A stretch of DNA of 42,409 bases from Gammaproteobacteria bacterium (lineage in GTDB: Bacteria > Pseudomonadota > Gammaproteobacteria > Methylococcales > DRLZ01): positions 1 through 42,409 of the forward strand of contig JAHZJL010000223.1 of assembly GCA_022600935.1 (NCBI GenBank). Direction: 5' to 3'. Under the pieces are notes generated by a model. It searched no databases and was not told the origin of the DNA. It saw only the letters and a list, made by a program, of their open reading frames with translations. A program made the translations under genes and the position numbers. This document shows positions 35,651 through 42,409 of the stretch, one piece after another (position 1 is the stretch's first letter; every line of letters begins with the position of its first letter).

Positions 35651-36853
35651 GTGACCATATCTGCTGAACCCGGGCCAGTTAAAGGCATCCGCTTGGGAAC
35701 CGCCAGTGCCGGCCTGTATAACAAACAACGCGATGATGTTCTGATTATCGAATTAACACTTCAGTCATCGACTGCTTTGGTGCTGACTCGAAACGCTTTC
35801 CAGGCCGCTCCTGTCACGATTGCCAGAAGGAACAGTGCACACCCTGCCCGATTTCTCGTTATCAACGCTGGGAATGCCAATGCGGGTACTGGCCAGCAAG
35901 GTCTGAACAATACCGAGCATATTTGCGAATATGTTGCGAAACAAACCGGATGCGAGAGTCAACAAATCCTCCCTTTTTCCACTGGAGTAATCGGACAACA
36001 ACTCCCGCTTGACTTAATCAGGACAGCCATTCCTGTCGCTATCGATCACTTATCACCTGATGGCTGGTTAGCGGCTGCTCAAGCCATCATGACCACTGAT
36101 ACCCGGGTTAAAATAGCTTCGTGCAATTTTCAGATTGCGGGCCAAACCTGCCAGATCACCGGAATCGCCAAAGGCTCGGGAATGATACATCCCGATATGG
36201 CAACCATGCTGGCTTTTGTGGCAACTGATGCCTCAGTGCCACAAGCTGTTTTGCAAAACTGTCTGGATGAAGTAGTCGGTGACACATTCAATGTGATTAG
36301 CGTGGATGGGGATACATCCACCAATGATGCATGTGTTTTGATGGCTACCGGACAAGCTGGAAATACAGAGATTGAAGCAGGCAGCGCTGAATATCAACAA
36401 TTAAAAGATGCAGTTTTTGGAGTTTGCGCATCACTTGCCGAGCAGATTGTGCGCGATGGAGAGGGCGCGACCAAATTCATCAGGATTCAGGTTGAATCAG
36501 CGTTGAGTACAGAGGAAGCCAAAGTTATTGGTAAAACCATTGCAGGGTCTCAGCTGGTAAAAACTGCGTTTTTTGCATCTGATCCGAATTGGGGTCGAAT
36601 TCTCGCAGCTATCGGTCGCTCTCCTGTTGAAAATCTTGATGTCGCTCGAGTATCCATCTGGTTAAACGAGGTCAATATTCTGCAAGATGGCAATCCATAT
36701 CCGAATTATCGAGAAGAGGATGGTCAGCGTGTTATGAGTTGTTCCGAAATAACAATACGGGTGGCACTGCAACGCGGTAAAGCCCAGGCAACCATTTTAA
36801 GCTGTGATTTGTCATACGATTATGTCAAGATCAACGCAGACTATCGGACTTGA
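35651..36853 (+). CDS. argJ: Bifunctional ornithine acetyltransferase / N-acetylglutamate synthase ArgJ
   Basis: A 400-residue arginine-biosynthesis enzyme. It moves the acetyl group from N-acetylornithine to glutamate and, in bifunctional forms, also uses acetyl-CoA. It is an Ntn-type protein that cleaves itself between A184 and T185 (in PDMATMLAF), making two chains; T185 is the nucleophile. NAGNANAGTG, FSTGVIG, ISVDGDTSTND and SDPNWGRILAAIGRS are present. The start is a GTG at 35651 that places the usual GPVKGIRLG near residue 8. No ribosome binding site is visible, so the start is less sure. It lies after secA, as in Pseudomonas. Confidence 0.95.
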   Translation: MTISAEPGPVKGIRLGTASAGLYNKQRDDVLIIELTLQSSTALVLTRNAFQAAPVTIARRNSAHPARFLVINAGNANAGTGQQGLNNTEHICEYVAKQTGCESQQILPFSTGVIGQQLPLDLIRTAIPVAIDHLSPDGWLAAAQAIMTTDTRVKIASCNFQIAGQTCQITGIAKGSGMIHPDMATMLAFVATDASVPQAVLQNCLDEVVGDTFNVISVDGDTSTNDACVLMATGQAGNTEIEAGSAEYQQLKDAVFGVCASLAEQIVRDGEGATKFIRIQVESALSTEEAKVIGKTIAGSQLVKTAFFASDPNWGRILAAIGRSPVENLDVARVSIWLNEVNILQDGNPYPNYREEDGQRVMSCSEITIRVALQRGKAQATILSCDLSYDYVKINADYRT

Positions 36854-37014
36854 TGCGTTAATTCGGTCATTCATCAACAAAAAGCAGTCAATCCATTCGC
36901 TCAATCTAAAACATTTTGTAATAGTCACGCCAAAACATTCCTTGATTCTGGTGGCTGACGCATCTTAGTGGTATAACCATTACAAACAGCAAACTCAAAG
37001 ACCGGGGAAAAGCC

Positions 37015-37614
37015 ATGTCCACTGTTAAAATTCTGCCTGTTCTGAGTGTATTCATTGTCGTTCTAGGTTTAACCGGTTGCGCCAAAAAGCTACCTGAATC
37101 TGACGATTCAGTGGTTCTGGAGCCGAAAACTTCGAGTTCACAAGATCGGCCTTCTATCGATTACAGCAACGACCCTATTCCTCCAGCCACCCTTGAAGTG
37201 GCAGATACGCATCTAAGGCTGGTGCGAATGATGGAAGGCGGTGCATGCAAGAACCAGAAAGAAGGCGTTAAGGGCGTATTTCTGGTGTATTCCGACCCCG
37301 ATCAAGTCACCCAGATCAGGAAACAAAAAGGTGATGCCGTGTTTTCGGTTTTTGAGCAGGAAATTCAGGATTTATCTCTGGATGCCCTCAATCATGCAGT
37401 ACAGGCAATTGAATTTACCATTGACCCGTTTGCGCTTGATCTTGATGATGCCCAGGAGAAAGTATTTATCAGGCTTGCCAAAGCATTTCAAAACGAGATT
37501 GCCAATAATATTCAGCAATTTCAGGAAAAATATCATTTATCCATCGCCGTCATTCCATTTCGCAGGACATTTGAATTTTATCTTGGCGAGTGCAATCTCT
37601 CGCAAATTGATTAA
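37015..37614 (+). CDS. Hypothetical lipoprotein
   Basis: A 199-residue protein with a lipoprotein signal peptide: a short basic start, a hydrophobic stretch at 5-19 and the lipobox LTGC, with lipidation expected at C22. Mature residues begin AKKLPESDD; there is no Asp at +2, so outer-membrane sorting is likely. Residues 23-60 are polar and probably disordered. The rest is mainly helical, with an Asp-rich patch (FALDLDDAQEKVF) and two further Cys. The GGGG at 37004-37007 serves as ribosome binding site. No family is recognised. It stands alone between argJ and the Nudix gene, and may share a transcript with either. Confidence 0.8.
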   Translation: MSTVKILPVLSVFIVVLGLTGCAKKLPESDDSVVLEPKTSSSQDRPSIDYSNDPIPPATLEVADTHLRLVRMMEGGACKNQKEGVKGVFLVYSDPDQVTQIRKQKGDAVFSVFEQEIQDLSLDALNHAVQAIEFTIDPFALDLDDAQEKVFIRLAKAFQNEIANNIQQFQEKYHLSIAVIPFRRTFEFYLGECNLSQID

Positions 37615-37729
37615 ACACAATGTCGATAACGAGTGTTGTTGAAATCTAACTCAACAGGTCAACACATCAGTTTTGCAGGGCGGCGACATTGTAATGTCGC
37701 TCAACTGCATTGGGTTGACGAGTCTATAT

Positions 37730-38674
37730 ATGCTTAAAGTTGTCGTTGGTGTTTTGTTTAACCAACATGATGAAGTGTTGATTTCCAGGCGTCATCAGGA
37801 TGCTCACCTGGGCGGGATGTGGGAGTTTCCCGGCGGAAAATATGAGCTTGGAGAATCTGCTTTGCAGGCATTGCAGCGTGAACTGAATGAAGAAATTGGC
37901 ATTTCAATCATGAAAGCCGAGCCCTTGATTCAGGTTCAACATCAATATCCGGAACGCCATGTTTTACTGGATGTCTGGATGATCCGGCAATACCGGAACC
38001 AACCATTCGGACGAGAAAATCAAGCCTTGCAATGGGTCAGGCCAGATCGATTGAACGATTATCAATTGCCACCTGCAGATATGCCGATTATCAAGGCAAT
38101 TCAACTGCCCCGTTATCTGGTTATTCTCGATGCAGATCATTTGTCCCCTGAATTACTGTCCAAACAAATAAAACATAATCAGGAAAACCATCAATGCATG
38201 TTCTGGTTGCGAGCCAAAACCCTGGGGCTGGGTCAATATCAGGCATTGGCAGATACGCTGTTAACTGTCAGCCGAAGTTGTGGTTCGCGACTGCTATTGA
38301 ACAGCGGTGTCGAACATGTACAGGAATCAGGGGCTGATGGATTGCATTTATCGGCATCACAAGCTGCTAGTTTGGGTAAACGTCGATTACCACCGAACAA
38401 GGTACTTGGAGTATCCTGTCATAATGCTCAAGAGTTGGAGCAAGCGCAAATGCTGGACGCTGATTATGCAGTCTTGTCTCCAGTCAATCATACTCGCTCC
38501 CATCCGCAAGCAAAACCGCTGGGATGGCAAGTGTTTTCAAGTCTTGTGCAGAACTGCAATTTGCCTGTCTATGCTTTGGGAGGGCTTGATCATGTTGATA
38601 TGCAATCGACATGTCAACATGGAGCGCAAGGGTTGGCAGGTATTGGCTGTTTTCAAATATCCGAATTGGTGTAA
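37730..38674 (+). CDS. Nudix (MutT-like) hydrolase fused to a ThiE-like domain
   Basis: A protein of about 314 residues when started at ATG 37730, which gives the MutT-like N-terminus [10 protein letters not shown]; upstream in-frame starts at 37694 (ATG) and 37673 (TTG) are possible. The N-terminal half is a Nudix hydrolase with a complete box G-x5-E-x7-RELNEEIGI (about 36-58), which cleans oxidised nucleotides such as 8-oxo-dGTP in MutT. The C-terminal half (about 130-314) resembles thiamine-phosphate synthase: [23 protein letters not shown] and GLAGIGCF. This fusion is widespread in Gammaproteobacteria. Whether the ThiE part is active is unclear. Its last 22 bases overlap the reverse-strand yacG. 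Confidence 0.9.
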   Translation: MLKVVVGVLFNQHDEVLISRRHQDAHLGGMWEFPGGKYELGESALQALQRELNEEIGISIMKAEPLIQVQHQYPERHVLLDVWMIRQYRNQPFGRENQALQWVRPDRLNDYQLPPADMPIIKAIQLPRYLVILDADHLSPELLSKQIKHNQENHQCMFWLRAKTLGLGQYQALADTLLTVSRSCGSRLLLNSGVEHVQESGADGLHLSASQAASLGKRRLPPNKVLGVSCHNAQELEQAQMLDADYAVLSPVNHTRSHPQAKPLGWQVFSSLVQNCNLPVYALGGLDHVDMQSTCQHGAQGLAGIGCFQISELV

Positions 38675-38871
38675 TCAGATTCATCGAGCAAATCGATGTC
38701 TGGCTCGCCAGCAATGCGATGCCCTTCAGATGCCCAATCACCCAGGTCTATGAGTTTGCAGCGCTGACTGCAAAATGGCCGGTAAGGCTCACTAGATGAC
38801 CATTCCAATAGTTTATTGCACGTTGGGCAGTTGACTGTTTTTTCCTTGGAATCGGGTTTCATAGCAGGCAT
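38653..38871 (-). CDS. yacG: DNA gyrase inhibitor YacG
   Basis: A 72-residue zinc protein. Zinc ligands are C15, C18, C34 and C38 (CPTC and FCSQRC), followed by the hallmark [15 protein letters not shown]. YacG binds GyrB and inhibits gyrase. The C-terminal tail is acidic, as usual. A start at Met4 (38862) is an attractive alternative because it would form an ATGA overlap with the zapD stop. It is the last gene of the reverse operon coaE-zapD-yacG and overlaps the 3' end of the convergent Nudix gene by 22 bp. Confidence 0.93.
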   Translation of the reverse strand: MPAMKPDSKEKTVNCPTCNKLLEWSSSEPYRPFCSQRCKLIDLGDWASEGHRIAGEPDIDLLDESDYTNSDI

Positions 38872-39626
38872 TTAGTCAGGCGAAATTCGATATCTTCTTC
38901 AATTAAAACCGGGCGGCGTTCAACTGATTTGCTCAGAAAGCGGATGGTAAACCGGTGCTTTCCACCGCTGATCTCAGGGAAAACGGGTAACGAATTGTCA
39001 ATGCTGGCCCGAATCAGCTGATAAGGCCGCGATTGGTCCAGGGTCGCCTGAAAAAATCCACCCATTGCCAAGACCTCTTCAGGAACAGTGCTGCCACGCA
39101 ACATATTCATCAACAGGTCAATACCCAGTTGAATTTCAGATAGTGAATCCACCCAGGTCTGAATATCATCCTGGCGTTGTTCACTTGTCTGCTCCAGCCA
39201 ACGCTGGAACCAGGGCAAATCGAAACCGAATTTCCCACCTGGAATTGGGGAACGCAATGCGATACTTTGCAGAAAATCATGTTTGATAATCGACCCGCCA
39301 ATTTTGCCCTTAACTTCTGACAATTCACGTCGAACATGGTTAACGCGATCCAGTAGCTGATTTAATGCACTTGAGTTGACGTGTTGATTTTCTGATAGCT
39401 TTTCCAGCATGATCGAGTTTTTATCCAGCTCTTTTAGCAACTCGGATTTGACATCATTACGGGTCAGTACATTTAAAATTTCCAGAAAAGTGTCAATCAG
39501 CGCACGGGCATCCCATGAGCTGTTTCCGTTGCGGAAGTATTCCATCTGTAAAAAGAGCTGCTCTAATCGCATCAACAGACGGATGCGCTCGGTCAGTGGA
39601 AATTCGAAATGGATCAGGTCGCTCAA
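38859..39626 (-). CDS. zapD: Cell division protein ZapD
   Basis: A 255-residue cytoplasmic protein that bundles FtsZ through its C-terminal peptide. Signatures: [19 protein letters not shown] at the N-terminus, a mainly helical first half to about residue 130, then a beta-rich second half with [18 protein letters not shown] and ENS-like [18 protein letters not shown]. The start is a TTG at 39626, 6 nt after the coaE stop, which gives the standard N-terminus. It overlaps yacG at the end. Its partner FtsZ lies in the same window. Confidence 0.93.
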   Translation of the reverse strand: MSDLIHFEFPLTERIRLLMRLEQLFLQMEYFRNGNSSWDARALIDTFLEILNVLTRNDVKSELLKELDKNSIMLEKLSENQHVNSSALNQLLDRVNHVRRELSEVKGKIGGSIIKHDFLQSIALRSPIPGGKFGFDLPWFQRWLEQTSEQRQDDIQTWVDSLSEIQLGIDLLMNMLRGSTVPEEVLAMGGFFQATLDQSRPYQLIRASIDNSLPVFPEISGGKHRFTIRFLSKSVERRPVLIEEDIEFRLTKCLL

Positions 39627-39632
39627 ATTGGG

Positions 39633-40256
39633 TTAGCCCTGCATCGTTGCCAGTGAAAGGTATAAATTGTGCAGTTTTTTAACGTCTTGTTCAAGATCGG
39701 TTGTCGATTCGGATGTATTAATAATAGCATCATCGGCCAGTTTTAACCGGTTTTCACGACTGGTTTGTCGGGAAACCATTAATTCAGCATCGTGCTGGTT
39801 GATGAGGTCTCGTTTTACGATGCGCTGAATTTGCACTGATTTTGGGCAATCGATGACCAAAATGCGATCAAACCGGTCAGCGCTGCTGGTTTCATGCATT
39901 AACGGCACAACAGCTATTGCGTAAGTGCAGGATTGTTGCGAATACCAGATTTCCAGAGCATCAAAAATCAATGGATGCAGAATGGCTTCCAGAGCTGTTT
40001 TATCGGAATCAGAATGCATGATGCGTTCTCGAAGCCAGTGCCGATTTAACGATCCATCAGAATTCAGGCAGTCTTGACCAAAATATTTGATAATAGCCTT
40101 GTAACCAGGCTGGCCGGGTTGTCTGAGGCTGCGAGCAAGATCATCTGTATCGACAACGGGTGTTCCCAGGGTTTCAAATATCCGGGCAACTGTGCTTTTG
40201 CCGCTCCCGATACCACCTGTCATCCCCACTTTCAGCATATCAGAGGAGTTTAGCAT
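39633..40256 (-). CDS. coaE: Dephospho-CoA kinase
   Basis: A 207-residue P-loop kinase for the last step of coenzyme A synthesis. Walker A is GGIGSGKS (14-21), followed by PVVDTDDLAR and HPLIFDALEIW. VVPLMHET and DCPKSVQIQRI are also typical. The first ATG at 40256 and Met7 at 40238 are both possible starts; neither has a clear ribosome binding site. It is the first gene of a reverse operon with zapD and yacG. The pilD gene that often precedes it is absent here. Confidence 0.95.
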   Translation of the reverse strand: MLNSSDMLKVGMTGGIGSGKSTVARIFETLGTPVVDTDDLARSLRQPGQPGYKAIIKYFGQDCLNSDGSLNRHWLRERIMHSDSDKTALEAILHPLIFDALEIWYSQQSCTYAIAVVPLMHETSSADRFDRILVIDCPKSVQIQRIVKRDLINQHDAELMVSRQTSRENRLKLADDAIINTSESTTDLEQDVKKLHNLYLSLATMQG

Positions 40257-40549
40257 AATTGAAACTGCGGGTTGATACGCTTTGAGTCAGTCAATACTGT
40301 TCAACTTATAATTCATGGCAATACGATCAACTATCAAACTCACACAAGTAGCAAGATGGTCAGCGATTATCGCCATGCAATCTAAATTCAATTTTTATAG
40401 AAAATATTGAATCCAGTTTCCTCTCTCATGCGTAATAAGTATTAACAGCAGGAAATCAAGTCGATACAAGAGTCACTGAATGCGTGACAAGCATCTGTAT
40501 TCCTGTGATAACAAGACATCAAAACAAATGAAACGGAAGGGTCTTATTA
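40257..40549. promoter_or_regulatory. Divergent intergenic region coaE / ECF sigma
   Basis: No gene. It holds two similar strings, ATGCGTAATAAG (40428-40439) and ATGCGTGACAAG (40480-40491), upstream of the sigma gene. The first is preceded by TGAATCC (40409-40415), which loosely recalls the TGATCC -35 element of ChrR-linked sigma factors. A self-regulated ECF promoter may lie here, but this is weakly supported. Confidence 0.25.
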
Positions 40550-41134
40550 ATGTGTGTGGTCGATTCTGATATTGATTATCAGATTCTTGCATCGATACAG
40601 GAAGGCGAGAAATCGGCCTTAGCTGCACTATATGATCGGCATCATCGCTGGATGCTGGCAGTTGCTGTGCGGATTTTGAACAATCGCAACGATGCAGAGG
40701 ATTTGCTGCATGATGTATTTGTTGAAATCTGGAGCAAGGCAGGCAGTTATGATAAGCAACGCGGTACTGTGCCAAGCTGGCTGGCGGTTAAAATCAGAAG
40801 TCGTGCTTTGGATCGATTGCGATCATTGAAAACAATGAAGAAATATGTGATCGAGACATCTGTCGATGATGCGCTTCTGCAAGTGGCTTCAAAATCAACT
40901 GTGGATGCAGGTGTCATGATCGATCATGAACTGGCCAGATCATTAATGAGCAGGCTTTCTCCAGTCCAACAAACAGTGCTTGAATTCAGTTATTTCAAAG
41001 GATTGTCTTGTCAGGAGATTGCCAGTCATTGTCAAATGCCTTTGGGAACTGTCAAAACAGGATTGCTGAGAGGCGTGCAAGCGTTAAGACGCGAAATAAA
41101 AAAAACACAGGTTGGCAAACATGCAAGTCGATGA
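40550..41134 (+). CDS. ECF RNA polymerase sigma factor (RpoE/ChrR-type pair)
   Basis: A 194-residue sigma-70-family factor with regions 2 and 4 only. Region 2 is about 25-93 (ALYDRHHRWMLAVAVRILNN, DAEDLLHDVFVEIW, SWLAVKIRSRALDRLR). Region 4 is about 127-183 with the helix-turn-helix LSCQEIASHCQMPLGTVKT. Family signatures (EDLLHDVFVEIW) suit the ECF group paired with ChrR-like anti-sigma factors, where the signal is often singlet oxygen or other oxidants. GGAAGG at 40535-40540 is a good ribosome binding site. The 3' end overlaps the next gene by 14 nt, so the two are co-translated. Confidence 0.92.
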   Translation: MCVVDSDIDYQILASIQEGEKSALAALYDRHHRWMLAVAVRILNNRNDAEDLLHDVFVEIWSKAGSYDKQRGTVPSWLAVKIRSRALDRLRSLKTMKKYVIETSVDDALLQVASKSTVDAGVMIDHELARSLMSRLSPVQQTVLEFSYFKGLSCQEIASHCQMPLGTVKTGLLRGVQALRREIKKTQVGKHASR

Positions 41135-41786
41135 AACAGTTTTAATTGAATACGCTCTCGGGATACTTGACCCTGTCAATATGCAGACAGTTGAGCAAGC
41201 TGTAGAGCGTTCGAAAGATCTACAATCTGAATTAGCATCAATCATGGAATCATTGCAGATTGTCGCTGTTGCCGAGCAACCGGTGGATGCTTCGCAGCAG
41301 TTACGCAACAAGGTGTTGTCCGTCACTGGAGCAGAACATCAAAATCAATTTTCCGGTTTCATAGGACGATTCGCAAAATTATTTGATCTGAGCAATACAC
41401 GGTCTGATGAATTACTCGCCAAAATACAAAACAAGACCGATCCAGCCTGGCAGTCAATACCATTTCCGGGAGTGACTATTTTGAAATTCGATGGAGGTCC
41501 GGCTGTTTCTGCTGCAACGTGTGGAATAGTCGCAGTATCCTCAGGAACCTTGTTTCCAGCGCACAGACATACCGCAGATGAAGCAATGATGGTATTGCAG
41601 GGCGAAGCGATTGATGATGGCGGCAACCTGTTATCAGTTGGCGATCAGTGTCTGTTTAAAGCCGGCAGCAGTCACAGTTTTCGTGTGATCAGTGATCAGT
41701 CGTTTATTTTTGGCGTCGTGTTGCACAAAGCTAATCAATGGTTATGGTTAAAAACACTGTTAGACATCTTCAGGCTCAGGACCTAA
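41121..41786 (+). CDS. Cupin-type anti-sigma factor (ChrR-like)
   Basis: A 221-residue protein. The ATG at 41121 is chosen over the TTG at 41112 because AGGTTGG lies 5 nt before it. Residues 1-70 resemble an anti-sigma domain (LIEYALGILDPVNMQTVEQAVE), but the H-x3-C-x2-C zinc ligands of ChrR-type ZAS domains are missing. Residues about 110-205 form a cupin with all four expected metal ligands: H148, H150, E154 (HRHTADE) and H185. In ChrR the cupin senses oxidative signals and the N-terminal domain holds the sigma factor. Inference: it inhibits the sigma factor encoded just upstream, by a zinc-free interface. Confidence 0.85.
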   Translation: MQVDETVLIEYALGILDPVNMQTVEQAVERSKDLQSELASIMESLQIVAVAEQPVDASQQLRNKVLSVTGAEHQNQFSGFIGRFAKLFDLSNTRSDELLAKIQNKTDPAWQSIPFPGVTILKFDGGPAVSAATCGIVAVSSGTLFPAHRHTADEAMMVLQGEAIDDGGNLLSVGDQCLFKAGSSHSFRVISDQSFIFGVVLHKANQWLWLKTLLDIFRLRT

Positions 41787-41839
41787 GCGTCTCTCTCATA
41801 GCGCTTGGCAGTATATTTCAACAGTCAGGGCGATGCAGG

Positions 41840-42409
41840 CTAGCATGTTGAGGTACAGCAGTCGGGTTCTCGCACGCAGCGACAGCCAACAACAGCCAGC
41901 AGCGCACCGATAACTGGAGCGATCATGTAAATCCACAGCGATGTCAATTGCATGGATGCAATCGCTGGCCCCAGTGAACGTGCCGGATTCATCGATGCAC
42001 CAGAGATTGGCCCGGCGAACATGGCTTCAAACATCACCACAGAACCGATGGCAATGCCTGCGGTAATGCCTTTTTCCTTGGCTCCGGTCGAAACTCCCAA
42101 AATTACAAACATCAGCATAAATGTCAGAATAATCTCGAGTAAACATGTTTGCTCGATTGATCCGGCGGGTCGAGTTGAACCAAGTAGTTCATGTTCAGGA
42201 AATAAAGCCAGTAAGCACAAACTCGCCAGGATGGCTCCCAGACATTGGCTAACGATATATGGAATTGCCAGTTTCATCGAAAATCGTCTGGCTGCAACAA
42301 ATCCTAGCGTTACAGCCGGATTTAAATGTGCACCTGAAATATCGCCAAGAGTGTAAATCATAGCCATCACTACCAGGCCAAAAGTCACTGCAATCCCCAC
42401 ATGGGTGAC
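41840..42409 (-). CDS. Aquaporin / MIP family channel (5' end cut by window edge)
   Basis: The reading frame stays open to base 42409, and the first visible residues (VTHVGIAVTFGLVV) belong to the end of helix 1 or start of helix 2. The N-terminus is therefore outside the window, and the GTG at 42400 is not a real start. The visible 189 residues hold both NPA boxes (SGAHLNPAVTLGF and SGASMNPARSLGPA) and the other membrane helices. This is enough to call a water or small-solute channel of the inner membrane. The Arg after the second NPA (selectivity filter) is present. The C-terminal tail is unusual: GCRCVREPDCCTSTC, with five Cys. It converges on the anti-sigma gene, 53 bp away, with no clear terminator between. 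Confidence 0.92.
   Translation of the reverse strand, partial: VTHVGIAVTFGLVVMAMIYTLGDISGAHLNPAVTLGFVAARRFSMKLAIPYIVSQCLGAILASLCLLALFPEHELLGSTRPAGSIEQTCLLEIILTFMLMFVILGVSTGAKEKGITAGIAIGSVVMFEAMFAGPISGASMNPARSLGPAIASMQLTSLWIYMIAPVIGALLAVVGCRCVREPDCCTSTC

Overview
The window is a chromosomal segment of a gammaproteobacterium. The evidence is a complete division and cell wall (dcw) cluster in canonical order (mraZ to ftsZ, then lpxC), followed by dciA, secA, argJ, a Nudix/ThiE-type fusion gene and the coaE-zapD-yacG group. zapD, yacG, the Nudix/ThiE fusion and the inverted dciA between lpxC and secA are typical of Gammaproteobacteria. I cannot name the genus. Base composition is moderate by eye in the core genes and clearly AT-rich between genes in the first 12.8 kb.

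Region 1 (1-12,772) is accessory. It holds a secreted seven-repeat FG-GAP protein (280-3000) and a small membrane protein. It also holds one very large reverse-strand gene (3611-10894, 2427 aa), then a TerB-like gene and long AT-rich gaps. The giant protein carries a galactose-oxidase-type copper-radical domain with its five metal and cofactor residues in place. This is joined to a PA14-like domain, Ig/PKD modules, a YVTN-type propeller, a cytochrome region with two CxxCH haem motifs, and a duplicated C-terminal domain. Near-identical 22-bp sequences lie just beyond both ends of the gene. This is the most unusual part of the window.

Region 2 (12,773-31,890) is the dcw operon plus lpxC. A strong sigma70-like promoter runs straight into a ladder of MraZ-type boxes at exact 10-bp spacing, upstream of a TTG-started mraZ. 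From mraZ to ftsQ most genes overlap by 1 to 11 nt or are separated by only a few bases, which implies one transcript. Gaps appear only before ftsA, ftsZ and lpxC. The products make lipid II (MurE, F, D, C, B, Ddl, MraY, MurG), polymerise and crosslink septal wall (FtsW, FtsI), and assemble the divisome (FtsL, Q, A, Z). LpxC adds the committed step of lipid A synthesis.

Region 3 (31,891-40,256) has the dciA-like gene (reverse), secA, argJ, an unrecognised lipoprotein and the Nudix/ThiE fusion. Converging on the fusion is the reverse operon coaE-zapD-yacG.

Region 4 (40,257-42,409) is an ECF sigma factor overlapping a cupin-type anti-sigma factor (ChrR-like, but without the zinc ligands of the N-terminal domain). 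Convergent to it is an aquaporin gene cut by the window edge. I see no tRNA, rRNA, CRISPR array or intact insertion sequence.
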